Part shown: positions 31,448 to 42,408 of the stretch, one piece after another
Position numbering within the stretch: position 1 is the stretch's first letter
How the letters are laid out: each line of letters begins with the position of its first letter
Assembly: GCA_001910725.1 (NCBI GenBank)
Contig: MJGA01000018.1
Span: forward strand, 62,001-126,000
DNA: 64,000 nucleotides
Direction of reading: 5' to 3'
From: Phanerodontia chrysosporium
Lineage: Eukaryota > Basidiomycota > Agaricomycetes > Polyporales > Phanerochaetaceae
Made by a program: the position numbers and the translations under genes
Notes under the pieces: generated by a model
Database searches by the model: none
What the model saw: only the letters and a program-made list of their open reading frames with translations
What the model was told of the DNA's origin: nothing

Positions 31448-34400
31448 ATGACATCAGACACGTCCAGTGTACGCATCGAACCTTTGAAGGGGCCCGAGAA
31501 TTACTTCTCGTGGCAGGTGCAAGAACAAGATATCTTGACCGACCTCGGTTATATCGACTACGTCCTTGGCAACAAGACGCGCCATGCGACCGACGCCGCA
31601 GAGCAAGCGACATTCGACCGCGCAGACCGGAAAGCGCTTAGCGCGATCCGCCTCCGCTGCGCGCCCTCAGTAGTCACGCACATCGCGTCAAGCACTTCGT
31701 CCAAGTCAGCGTGGGACACGCTCAAGTCTATCTACGCCGCGCAAGGCACCATGGCTAAGGTCACAGCGAGCAGAAAGCTCCAGAAGTACCAGATGGAGGA
31801 GGGAGCAGACATGGAAGGGGAATTAAAGAAGATGAGGCAGTTGATGGAAGAGATTACCCTTTCTGGCGGTACGATTACCGATTCAGATTTCACCTATCAA
31901 ATCCTTTCTGCTCTTCCCCCTTCCTGGGACGCGTTCATTACGTCTTGTCAGAGCATCACAACCTCGTCAGACCTCACCGGTCGAATTCTGACCGAAGAAC
32001 GCCGCCGCAAGGAGCGCGACACGTCCTCCACGGCACTCGTTGCTCGCCAGCGCCCAAAGAAGTCCAAATTCCGCAAGGGCGTCTACTGCCACGGATGCGG
32101 AAAGGAAGGTCACATCAAACCCGAATGCCGATCCGGCGGCAACCAGAAGTCTGGCTCCGGAGGCAAATCTTCGCGCGCGCACGTCGCTGTAGCCGCGGAG
32201 ACCGACGGCGACTCCTACATGTTCGCCACAATAGAAGAAGTCCCCCAAGACGTGCGCGCCCTCCTGGTCAAGGGGGAAGTATGGCTCGGCGATTCCGCCA
32301 CCGAGCGCCACATTGTACGCGACCGCAACGCGTTCAGCAACTACATCGAGACCCCCAACCACACGGTCACCGGCGCAGGTGTCTGCAAGGCCTTAGGCCG
32401 CGGTGACGTGCAAGTTACCTTCAATACGAAGCAGGGGGAAGTCTCAGTCAAGCTCACCGACGTTCTACACGCGCCGGACATGGAGTTCAATCTCCTGTCC
32501 CTCGGTCGCCTCGCTAGCGCAGGCATGACCTTCGTCGGCACTGGTCCGGACTTATTCATCAAGGACCGCGATCGTACGATCTGCCACGGTCGTCGCGTCG
32601 GACATCTCTATCACATGGATATGAGACTTCGGTACCCGGCGCGATCCCGAGCGCTCGCCGTGCGCACTGCGCGCACTTGGTATGAATGGCACTGCGCTCT
32701 GGGACACATTAATCGCCAGCAGCTGCAGGAAATCCATCGCAAAGACCTCGTAGAAGGCATGGAAGTCGACACCTCGTCGGACATCGACTTCGACTGCGAC
32801 GCCTGCATCCAGGCCAAGCACTCTCGAGCGCCATTCCCCGATACCGCCGCTGATCGCGCTCTAGCCGTCGGCGATCTCGTCTTTTCAGACATCTGGGGCC
32901 CGGCGCGCATCGCCTCTCTGCAGGGCAATACGTACGTCATCACATTCACCGATGCCGCTTCGCGCTACGTCGTTATTTTCTTCATGAAATCACGCGACGC
33001 CGCCCTCGACCGCTTCAAGAAGTATGAAGCGCTCCTCGAGCGTCATCTCAACGCGAAGATCAAGACGGTACACGTCGACAACGCGAAGGAATACACTCAG
33101 GGCCAGTTTCGCGACTACGCCGCTTCTCGCGGCATTCTCGTCCGCACCACGGCACCATATTCCCCTTCGCAGAACGGCATCGCTGAACGCCTCAACCGCA
33201 CTCTCGCGGAGCGCGCGCGCGCCATGCTGATCGCGCGCGACTTGCCGAAATTTCTTTGGCAGGAGGCCTGGGCATACGCCACCTATCTCAAAAACCGCAC
33301 GCCGACGCGCACTCGCGATCTCACGCCCTACGAATTATTCTGGGGCCGCCGCCCTGATATCAAGGACGCGCAAGAGTTCGGCACACCCTGCTGGGTCCTC
33401 GTGCCCGAGAATCGTCGCTCGAAGCTCGAGCCGAAGTCCGAGCGCTACATCTTCACCGGGATCTCGGACAACAGTGCCGGCTGGAGGTACTTCGTCCCTG
33501 GCATGCGCCAGATCCTAGTTTCTCGCGATGTCATCTTCGAGCGTAAGGCTGAACCACCTCGTAGCATCCCCTTCACCCTTGAGGGGGAGAGTCCGACACC
33601 TTCTCGAGCCAAATCGCCGCCTTCAGATACCACGACGCCACCACCGGCATCAGCGCCTCAAGCGCCCGACTCTTCGAAGGCATCCAAGGCTGAACCGTCT
33701 GCTACGACGACCAAATCGCGTTCCCCCTCAGTCGCCTTTCCTCGCTCGACATCCTCTAGCGTTCCCCCCGAGTCTACGCGCAAGTCCGAGCGCAACACGC
33801 CTCGCGTCGACTACAAACGTCTTCACCAGACCGGAACCATCGCTCCGAAGTCGACGGATCACGACGCTAGCGCTCACGCCCACATCTGCTTCGCAGTACG
33901 CGGAGATTGGGACCACCCGTCCTCTATTGAGGAGTGTAAGGCACGGGATGACTGGCCGCAATGGCAGGCTGCCATGGACGCTGAAATGTCACAGCTCAGG
34001 GGGAGGGGAACTTGGGAGATGGGCGACCTTCCGGACGACCGGAAGGCCATCGGCTCACGCTGGGTCTTCGCCATCAAACGCCACCCCGACGGCTCGATCG
34101 ACAAGTACAAGGCACGTCTTGTCGCACAAGGTTTCTCCCAGATCCCCGGGCAAGATTACCTTCAAACCTTCGCCCCCGTCGTCCGCCTCGAATCCTGGCG
34201 CGCCGCATGCGCCATCGCCGCCCGTTACGACCTCGACGACGACGGTCTCGACATCACCGGCGCGTATCTCTACGGCCCCCTCGAGGAGACCATCTACATG
34301 CGTCAGGCACCCGGCTACGACGACAACTCTGGCCAAGTCTACGTCCTGCGCAAGGCCCTATACGGTCTCAAGCAGGCCGGACGCGCCTGGAACAACCTCC

Positions 34401-35446
34401 TCAACCACGTTCTCGTCAATCTGATGGGATTTACTCGCTCCGAGGCCGATCCGTGCGTTTACTTCAAACGCTCCGACGCTCTAACGCTCGCACTCCTTCA
34501 TGTCGACGACACTACCCTTTTTGGGAAGCGCGCTGCCTTAAACGACTTCAAGGCCGATATCGCCGCTCACTTCGCCATCACGACCTCAGGCGCGCTCACC
34601 ACCTTCGTCGGCATTCAGGCCATTCGCGACCGCACCGCTCGCACGCTCACCATCAAGCAGTCGCACTACATCAAGCTCATTCTCGAGCGTTTCGGCATGC
34701 AAGACTGCAATCCGGTCTCGACGCCGCTTGACCCGAACATCAAGCTTGGGCCGATCTCCGAAGACGAGACGCCCGTTGATGCGCCCTACGCCGCCGCCAT
34801 CGGTTCCCTCATGTACGCCGCTGTCGGTACACGCCCCGACATCGCATTCGCTGTTCAAGCACTTTCCCAGTTCACCTCTCGACCGTCCAACACTCACTGG
34901 ACGGCGGTCAAGCACGTCTTTCGCTACCTCAAGGGCACACTCGACCTCGGCATCACCTACGGTCCCGACGATCAAGATCTGATCGGATACTCGGACGCAG
35001 ACTGGGCACAGTCCCTGGTCGACCGCCGGTCCGTGTCCGGCTACGCCTTCAAGCTTGCCGGCGGCATCATCAGCTGGTCCTCGAAGAAGCAAGCCACGGT
35101 CGCCCTCTCCACGATGGAAGCGGAGTACATCGCCCTCTCACACGCAGCCAAGGAGGCCATCTGGCTACGCCGCCTCCTCGCCGAACTCGGTATCCTCGGC
35201 GACACCGCTACCACGATCCTCACCGACAATCAAGCCGCCATCACTTTCGCGCACGACAGTCAATTTCACGCGCGCTCCAAGCACATCGATATTCGCCATC
35301 ATTTCATTCGCGAACGCGTCAAGGACGGCGACATCGACATCACGCATTGCGCCTCCGCCGACAATTGCGCCGACATGCTCACCAAAGCACTCGCCAAGCC
35401 GACGCATCTCAAGCAGCTCGAACTCGCTCAGCTCGTCGCTCGCTGA
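31448..35446 (+). CDS. Copia Gag-Pol polyprotein
   Basis: A single 1332-residue frame. Gag (UBN2-like) occupies about 1-200 and a CCHC knuckle (CHGCGKEGHIKPEC) about 213-227. The protease region has WLGDSATERHI where Copia proteases normally show DSGA. GAG-pre-integrase follows (HCALGHINRQQL), then integrase with D (FSDIWGP), D (HVDNAKEY) and E (NGIAERLNRT). Reverse transcriptase (about 860-1080) has LLHVDD in place of the common YVDD. RNase H is DADWAQSLVDRRSVSGY, STMEAEY, TDNQAA. It ends CADMLTKALAKP. The frame is intact, but the protease active-site change raises the question of whether the element is autonomous. Confidence 0.95.
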   Translation: MTSDTSSVRIEPLKGPENYFSWQVQEQDILTDLGYIDYVLGNKTRHATDAAEQATFDRADRKALSAIRLRCAPSVVTHIASSTSSKSAWDTLKSIYAAQGTMAKVTASRKLQKYQMEEGADMEGELKKMRQLMEEITLSGGTITDSDFTYQILSALPPSWDAFITSCQSITTSSDLTGRILTEERRRKERDTSSTALVARQRPKKSKFRKGVYCHGCGKEGHIKPECRSGGNQKSGSGGKSSRAHVAVAAETDGDSYMFATIEEVPQDVRALLVKGEVWLGDSATERHIVRDRNAFSNYIETPNHTVTGAGVCKALGRGDVQVTFNTKQGEVSVKLTDVLHAPDMEFNLLSLGRLASAGMTFVGTGPDLFIKDRDRTICHGRRVGHLYHMDMRLRYPARSRALAVRTARTWYEWHCALGHINRQQLQEIHRKDLVEGMEVDTSSDIDFDCDACIQAKHSRAPFPDTAADRALAVGDLVFSDIWGPARIASLQGNTYVITFTDAASRYVVIFFMKSRDAALDRFKKYEALLERHLNAKIKTVHVDNAKEYTQGQFRDYAASRGILVRTTAPYSPSQNGIAERLNRTLAERARAMLIARDLPKFLWQEAWAYATYLKNRTPTRTRDLTPYELFWGRRPDIKDAQEFGTPCWVLVPENRRSKLEPKSERYIFTGISDNSAGWRYFVPGMRQILVSRDVIFERKAEPPRSIPFTLEGESPTPSRAKSPPSDTTTPPPASAPQAPDSSKASKAEPSATTTKSRSPSVAFPRSTSSSVPPESTRKSERNTPRVDYKRLHQTGTIAPKSTDHDASAHAHICFAVRGDWDHPSSIEECKARDDWPQWQAAMDAEMSQLRGRGTWEMGDLPDDRKAIGSRWVFAIKRHPDGSIDKYKARLVAQGFSQIPGQDYLQTFAPVVRLESWRAACAIAARYDLDDDGLDITGAYLYGPLEETIYMRQAPGYDDNSGQVYVLRKALYGLKQAGRAWNNLLNHVLVNLMGFTRSEADPCVYFKRSDALTLALLHVDDTTLFGKRAALNDFKADIAAHFAITTSGALTTFVGIQAIRDRTARTLTIKQSHYIKLILERFGMQDCNPVSTPLDPNIKLGPISEDETPVDAPYAAAIGSLMYAAVGTRPDIAFAVQALSQFTSRPSNTHWTAVKHVFRYLKGTLDLGITYGPDDQDLIGYSDADWAQSLVDRRSVSGYAFKLAGGIISWSSKKQATVALSTMEAEYIALSHAAKEAIWLRRLLAELGILGDTATTILTDNQAAITFAHDSQFHARSKHIDIRHHFIRERVKDGDIDITHCASADNCADMLTKALAKPTHLKQLELAQLVAR

Positions 35447-35453
35447 GGGGGAG

Positions 35454-35721
35454 TGTTGTCATCCCGAGGCGCCGCCGAGGTGACCCACCTCAGACGCAGG
35501 GCGGCATGCCATAAAAGGCACCCGTCGGTAGTAATCTCCATTTCCTTATCTTCATTCCGATCCACTTTATCTTATCTGAGTCTTCCGCCTTTGTAATAAC
35601 TCAAAACCCACATTTCATTTCCTTTCTAGTAGTTACACGAAAATGTATAAAATCCTAGTTATATCTCTCCGAATATCTATCGTTCGTTTCCCGCATCTCA
35701 CCCCCGCTCGATTCTTCAAGA
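35454..35721 (+). repeat. 3' LTR of Copia element
   Basis: 268 bp, preceded by a purine tract (GAGGGGGAG, 35445-35453). It is the partner of 31039-31306. Confidence 0.93.
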
Positions 35722-36456
35722 TCTCTCGTGGCAGTTGTTCGGTCTTTCTGATCCTTTTCATGCCGGGCTTTGAGTCGCCACGTATACGGTCGAGCCTCAT
35801 GGAAGCCAGCCCCCGCTCTCGTGCCCCTCTCGTGCATGCTCCGACAGGGCACTGGGCCCGTTGGTCAAGCACGGTATCTCCTCCCCAGCTAGGCAGCTAC
35901 GTGTCGCCCATCCAGCATCCCGCAGTGCGGCTCGATCCCAGCCAGGCACATGCGTGCGTTTCAATTCGCCGTTCGCCAGCGACTCCGCCGTATACGTCCG
36001 CTACGGGCAGGAGCTAGGCGATGCCGCTCGATTTCCAGAGCTCACCGTCGACGAGCAGGGGGTGCCTCGCCATGCCCCCTTTCGTCGTCGACGCGCAGAG
36101 CAGCTCCCGCCACGTGAGACCCGCAAATTAGTCAAGCGATCGGCGACGCGTCGCGGGCGACCCGCGCCCACCGTCCCGTCCCTCTGCGGGGCTCTTGCTC
36201 ACATGGGCGCAACTTGTCGGCGCCCCGGGATCGTATGTTCTCCTCTCAGGGCCCTGACTCCGTGCATCCGCTGACGATGGTCCAGGAGGCCACGGGCAGC
36301 GGACTGCTGCGGTCCGCGCCCGGTCCGAGCGCGCGTCGGGGACGGTATGACAGCATGCGCAGGCATATAAAAGCAGGGGACACATGGCCGGGGGCAGACG
36401 ATCCCTCCTCTCCTGAGTGATCTCCTGCCCCGCACGACCATAAAACCCGCACCAGG
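35722..36456. other. intergenic region upstream of the aldo-keto reductase
   Basis: About 735 bp of GC-rich sequence with no gene seen. Its end is the promoter of the downstream gene. Confidence 0.5.
36366..36372 (+). promoter_or_regulatory. TATA box of the aldo-keto reductase gene
   Basis: TATAAAA stands alone in GC-rich sequence about 85 bp upstream of the ATG at 36457. Spacing suits a fungal core promoter. Confidence 0.6.
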
Positions 36457-37609
36457 ATGTCTTTTGGAAACATTGTCACGCTCTCCACGGGCCAGAAGCT
36501 CCCGCAGATCGGCTTGGGCACTTGGCTCTCGCGCCCCGGCGAGGTCGAGAACGCTGTACGTCGCACACCCTGACGACGATCCGTTGGCTTATCGTCGCTG
36601 ACGCACCGTGCAGGTCGAGATTGCCATCCGCCATGGGTACCGGCACATCGACTGCGCGCTGATCTACCAGAACCAGCAGGAGGTCGGTGCGGCCCTGAAG
36701 CGCGTCATCCCCTCGGTCGTGAAGCGCGAGGAACTCTTCATCACCTCCAAGCTCTGGAACCACAACCACGCGCCTGAGAACGTCGAGAAGGAGCTTGACG
36801 AGACGCTGAGCCAGCTCGGGCTCGACTACATCGACCTCTACCGTAAGCCCTCCTCACCTACATTGACGTCTGCGGCGCCCGCTGATCATCCGTGCAGTGA
36901 TCCACTGGCCCGTCGCTTTCCCTCCAGGCAAGCTCTTCACGCCGCACCCAGAGAAGGACGAAATCCTGGTCGTCGACGACCCGCCACTCGCGGAGACGTG
37001 GAAGGCGATGCTGAAGCTGCCCGCGACGGGCAAGGTGCGCGCGGTGGGCGTGTCGAACTTCAGCATCGCGCACATGCAGGGCCTGTACGACGCGACGGGC
37101 GTGTGGCCGACGGTGAACCAGATCGAGCGGCACCCGCTCAACCCGCAGTGGGAGCTCGTCGCATGGTGCAAGGAGCGCAACATCCACATCACCGCGTACA
37201 GCCCGCTGGGCAACAACATCACCGGCAAGAAGAAGCTCGTCGACTACGACGAGGTGCGCGCGATTGCGGACCGCCTCGGCGCGACCCCCGCGCAGGTGCT
37301 CATCTCGTGGGGCGCGTACGACGGCTGCTCGGTCATCCCGAAGTCTGTCCAGAAAGGTACGCTGGGCTTGTGACTCTGTGCGAAGAGCCCGCCCTGAACA
37401 GACACTTTGCAGACCGCATCATCTCGAACTTCCAGCAGGTGAAGCTCTCGCCGGCAGACTACGACGCGATCAGCGCCATTGGGAAGGACAACCACCTGCG
37501 GTTCAATGTGCCGTTCCGGTATTGCACCAAGTCGGACCCCAAGTGGGACGTCAACATCTTTGACGAGGAGGACGAGAAGGCGGCGTCGCACCAAATCCGC
37601 ATCGTCTGA
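36457..37609 (+). CDS. aldo-keto reductase (AKR superfamily)
   Basis: An NADPH-dependent carbonyl reductase of the AKR fold. Four exons (36457-36555, 36614-36842, 36898-37356, 37413-37609) with introns of 58, 55 and 56 bp give 327 residues with consistent phases. The catalytic tetrad is present: D46 (DCALIY), Y51, K79 (SKLW) and H112 (IHWP). Also seen are the [11 protein letters not shown] stretch, YSPLGN, and the cofactor motif [16 protein letters not shown]. Overall it resembles the alcohol/aldehyde (glycerol dehydrogenase-like) AKRs of fungi; the substrate cannot be read from sequence. Confidence 0.93.
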
Positions 37610-38047
37610 GAAACCAAAAAGTGTGGCAGCACAATCATAATAACCCACCTGTATATCTAGCTACCTCGGGACGGATCTCGAAATGCATCGAGTGTTGAAT
37701 TTCAGACGGTAGAAGCCAGAGGGCACGATACAAATACATGCAGACTTAACGTTATACAATAAGGTACACGGTACAAATCCAAGAAACCACGTCAACACAA
37801 AATGAATCCCAAGGAACACGCCGAGCAGGTGCATCGGCATAAGATAACACTTTTGGTGGCGCCCACTCGAATAGAGCCGAATGGGACGTTCAGAAGACGA
37901 CCACGGCGCGTAGCATAGGCTGTGGTGGTAGGTTGTGTCTAGTGATACATCTCGGCGAGGCGAGGGTATGTCGAACGGCGGGGTATACTGAACGGGCCGC
38001 ATATGCAGCGGTGGAGAAGATAGGCGAGGGAGCAGGTTCAGAGGCCG
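37610..38047. other. convergent 3' intergenic region
   Basis: About 440 bp between the ends of two convergent genes. No coding or RNA feature seen. Confidence 0.5.
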
Positions 38048-40866
38048 TCAAGGCAACGTGCGCGAATGGTCGAGCGACTCCGCAGCGGTGAGGTCTGCCA
38101 GGTCTGCCCACGGAGCGGTCAGCAAATCTCGTAGCCTCCGATAGCAACGGAATGACATACCGATCGGCGACGTGAACGTCATGACATAGGGATGCAGACT
38201 CGACGACTGCCGGCGGTGCGAGTCGCGGCGCCGGCGGCGGGAGGGCGCAGGTGCGGGTGCGGGGGCAGGCGCCGTGGGCTGCATGGGCACTTCGAACGTG
38301 TGCTCGAGCACTGCGCCGGGCTTTTTTACGAGGCTCGGCGTGCTGCGCCCGTCGTCGGGAGCCGCAACGCCCAGCCCCATGCCAGCCCCATCGTGCGCTG
38401 GCGGCGCGCAGAAGCGGTGTCGCTGTTCTTCTGCCGCAGGGGCCATAGGAGCGCCCGAGCGTCGTCGCGAATGGCGCTTCATCGGGACGCGTCCTGCTTG
38501 TGCGAGCGGCGTCGGACCGGCAATGGCAGCGTAGGAAGCAGCTGGCGAGGGTGGTAGTGGTGGCGATAGCGTGCCGGAGGGGATGTATGGGCTCGACATT
38601 GAGTGAGGAAAAGGTTGCCTCTGGTACGCTGCCTGCTCTTGGTGCGCATACTGCAGCCCATACTGCGCTCCAGAAGATTCGACGTGTGGCTGAGCCTGAA
38701 GATCTCGGTGGGTATGGCCATCTGCACTGGCGTACGGGGGTGCATCGTCCTCGTCGTAATCGTAGCCTTCGTATTCTTGCCCTTCAAGAATTCGCGAGTC
38801 CGCTGGGTGAAAATGCCGCGACTCCATCGGAGAGCCGGTATGGGAAAAGCTACTGGGCGAAAGGTGTCCGTTCATGTCTGAGAAGGCCCGTGATCGGTTC
38901 AGTACGGACGCAGGGGAAGGGGGCAGACTCTTGGGCGAGCCGGAGCTGATCGAGGTCGGCAACTTCGGTTTGTAACCCGCTTCAGTCGTGAACGACCGAG
39001 GGAAGAAAATCTGTGCCAGCGTCAGCCAGCTCTACGGGACAGAAATCACGGCGTCTGGGACTTACGAGCAGCGTAATAGTTGTCGAGACGAAACACCCAA
39101 TCCCGGCCATCATGAGCAAGAAGTCTAAACGAAGATGGGTCGGGCCGAGAAACGTTGACATGTGAACGCAGCATACCTGTCCAGAACCTACGAATAGCAT
39201 GAGTGCAAAGCCTAAGTACCAGTAACTTGCAATAACGGACTTACACGTTACGGTTGATAGGGTGCGAGGTGCCCACAATACCATCAATAGCGACAATGAG
39301 AAGTGGGATGGTGAAGAGAAACCGGAAGACGACGCGTGCCAGCTGTGGGTCACACCAGTTAGCGGCGCTCTTCACCGCGCTCAACGCCGACGCACATTCA
39401 ACGAGTAGAACGTCGCGAGCCGGACGACGACCGTGGGGTCTGCACCTTCCGCTTTCACATGTTTCAGGAACTTGGGGAAGGCCCAAAGCACATACAAAAA
39501 GAGCAGGGTCGTGCCAGTCGACCCTGAGCCGCCCGCGAGGAAGATGTACGCATCGAGCTGTAGTGCGTGAATCGGAGCGACGTCATGCGCGGTCAGCGCG
39601 GGACAGGGGCGAGTGGGCAGGCGGCGCGCACCGTCACGACATTCCTCCGCGCTATCAGGGCGGTCAGGGGCATTCCAATGAAGGCAACCATGCTGCCTGG
39701 AATGGCGATGAGTCGAAGGGGCGGGGGCAATCAGTTCTTGGCGAGAGAACGCACCCATGTACCACATGCGATACTCCCAACTCTCGAACCATTCCGCCTT
39801 GTCGGGGTTTTGGTGGAGAAGATACATCCAAAAGGCGAGTTCTGGTAGGAATGAAGGGTGAGCTCCGGAACAGGCGGTTGGAGAAAGGGTGCGAGACACC
39901 CTTGTGACTAGAATGACAGTGCGGGCAAGCGGCCCGTTAGTCTGCACCACTCGCCCTTTGTGGGCCATATATGGTACGGCAAGAATGCATCCACACGGCT
40001 CCTCGTCAGAGGGGAAGCCTATTGAGCAGTTGGCTTCTTCTCCTCCGTCACAAGGCTCGCGCTGTGCATGACAGCGAGGAGGGAAGAGGCGGCATGAATG
40101 ATCATAATGCGGCGATGTCTCACCTTCCAAGTGCGTAATCCTGCGCATACAGTGACGTGTTAGATGTGCTTCAGGAGAAATGCTAGCGGACGCTACTTAC
40201 AGCTCGAGGCCCCAAGCGAAGCTGAACACAAAGCCCAAGGGTACGATCCAATGTCGATTGACGGGAGCGTACAGGTCGAGAGGTTTTGGTATGACTGTAA
40301 TGGCAGGTTACTCATGGTGCAATCACTTGGCGAGATCGACCACCTACCAGTACCATCTGGGAGAAGCAGCCAGCCTGGTGATGTACCATGAGGAAAATCT
40401 CCTCGGTACTGAATCCTATATCTAGCACGTACCTTCTCTAAATTTGATGGCGGTTGTCGCTATACTATAGACTACAAATAATGGCACTGATCCTAAATAT
40501 GAATACTGGGGAGAACGTTAGCCTAGCGGGAGGGTAACGAGTATAGATTGTGCTCACGGTCATGACGCGCTTGAATGCCCCCGGCTGACGGCCTGCAGAC
40601 CAGTGCAGGCATCTGAACTTGTCATAACTCCAGAGGTGGTAGATCAAGAAGCCGAGAAACTGCGTGGACGAGGGCGATCGCGCACAACGCGGGCAGAGAA
40701 GCGCGGGTCAGGAGGAACGGCGGATAAACCGGTCGGGTGCGTGCATGTGGGCAAATACACGGTTAGCGAGGGTGTCGCAGGCAAGAAGCGGGCAGGAGCA
40801 GGGATGACGCACGAGAACAGAGAGGATCGCCCACAGGAGATAGGCGGTGGGAGATGCGGTACTCAT
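38048..40866 (-). CDS. multipass membrane protein with long Pro/Ser-rich cytoplasmic tail (Agaricomycete family)
   Basis: A multi-exon gene encoding several hydrophobic helices, then a polar tail of about 300 residues. Exons read in order: YLLWAILSVLVRH; QFLGFLIYHLWSYDKFRCLHW, GAFKRVMT; SVPLFVVYSIATTAIKFREG; LGFVFSFAWGLEL and ITHLEG; ELAFWMYLLHQNPDKAEWF; the FLAGGSGSTGTTLLFLYVLW region; VVFRFLFTIPLLIVAIDGI; DFLLMMAGIGCFVSTTITLL and IFFPRSFTTEAGYKPKLPTS. About seven membrane spans are likely, so a receptor-like protein is possible, but no function is known to me. The start is uncertain; an ATG at 40864-40866 is one choice and further N-terminal exons may exist. Near 40700 the frame carries a TGA or a compensating pair of indels. 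Confidence 0.6.
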
Positions 40867-42408
40867 GAACCGTCTTCCGCGCTTCTATTCAGAGTAGATG
40901 GCTCGGGTTCTGGTTCTTGGGGCGACCGTGCGGTGCAGAGCAACAGCGAGCGATGGAGGCGTCCAGGTTTCCTGCGCCACCCCGGGGGCGAAGCGCAACG
41001 AGGTCGGCGGCGGGCGAGGGCTTCCAGAACGGTGACCAGGAAGGGGTGCAGCGCAACCGTCAGCGCCGACAATGAGGCCGATGAAGGGGACTGTGGATAG
41101 CTGATAGGGTGTAGAACGAGTAGGATGGGGGCGTCGCTGTCGTGAGGGTCGTGTGCGACGTCGTGGGCGTTGAGGAGAGGGAGCTAAGGGCTCTATCTTT
41201 CGCAAAGCGCCATCATTCACAACGCTTCCCCGGATTTCCTTTTCTAGCGATTGTCCGCGTCCACGTAGATATCAGGCGCCGGCGCTTCCCGCCCAGCCCG
41301 CGCCAAGCTCACGCTTTGCATGTTCTCCTCCATCCTCCTTTCGTACATCTCCCTTCGTATGTTTATTTCACCACAATATGATCAGATTATTTTTCCATGC
41401 ATTTCAGGATATAGAGAAAGGCTCTCCAGCCCAGTCCGCGGGATGTGGCCGACCGAGCTTGCGATGGTACGTGCGACTTCAAATAGTAGTCTCAGACGTG
41501 TTTGCGACTCCATTAATCAGTCCTTTCTTGGCACTGTCACATATTCGTTCCTCCAGATTCATGACTCTAAGCCTGCAAATCAGGCACTAGAGGCCATCGA
41601 AATGCCTCCGTGAAGTGCTCATCTCATTTCTGGGCTGCTACGAGGTATCACCTGCTACGCAGAATGTCCGTTCTAAGTTGTTCCATTCTCATAACTCCCG
41701 GTGATGGTAGACAATGCTGAACAGCATCCATTCCCCCGCAACTTTGGATTCGTCTCCCGATCGGGCTTGCATCTTGTGTTGCTAATCATTGACGAGCCCT
41801 AGGGGCTTGAGCCTCTTCACCTCCCGCGTACCTGCCCTGGATGCACTGAAGCTGACAGTTCCTGTCGGGACCAGACCAGAGATATGTCAAACCTAGTCAG
41901 CTTGCCGATCCAATCGCGCCACAACCCGTGTACGTGTATCTCCTTTGAGGGTGATGCCGTGCTAGGGCTCATCCGTTGCTAGTTCGAGGCAGCGGGCTGA
42001 GCATGGCAGATACCTTAAAGTTCGCTTTGGCTGGCTTTGGCGAATGCAGTCATCATTCAACTAGCGAATATGACTAGACTGCACAGCAGATGCTGGCATC
42101 GCCTCTCGCCGGCACACCTGAGAAGCATACAAGCACACCTCTGCTGTGCAGAACCGCGGTTCAACCGCGGTATTGGCGGTTGTCTCGCGGAGTCTTGAAC
42201 TTAGCACCTTCATGTCCGCAGCTCGCCTTGCCCAAGGACTCGTTCATGGTCCCATGTCCCGATGGTCTTCTATGGTACAAAGCGCCAGTGTACATACACG
42301 CTGAATGCAGAATCTATATAACAGATACAACCGGGACCAAGAGACAACCCTCTTCCACCAGCTGACGAGTGGGAGACTCGCATGCATGCTTGCACCACGC
42401 TAACGTTC
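40867..42408. other. intergenic region, possible N-terminal exon of the membrane protein gene
   Basis: About 1.5 kb. On the minus strand near 40900-41080 a hydrophobic stretch (LSALTVALHPFLVTVLEAL) could be the first helix of the membrane protein gene. The remainder, 41.1-42.3 kb, shows nothing I can assign. Confidence 0.4.

Larger units (their letters stand above)
31039..35721 (+). mobile_element. full-length Ty1/Copia retrotransposon
   Basis: A 4.68-kb element with two 268-bp LTRs (31039-31306 and 35454-35721) that differ at one position in my reading (C/G near 31251/35666), so it is young. The flanks share TCTCT (31034-31038 and 35722-35726) as target duplication; because the preceding base is also shared, the LTR end could be one base shorter. 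The LTR begins TGTTGTC but ends CAAGA rather than the usual CA. One uninterrupted gag-pol frame lies inside. The gene order (integrase before reverse transcriptase) defines it as Copia. Confidence 0.95.
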
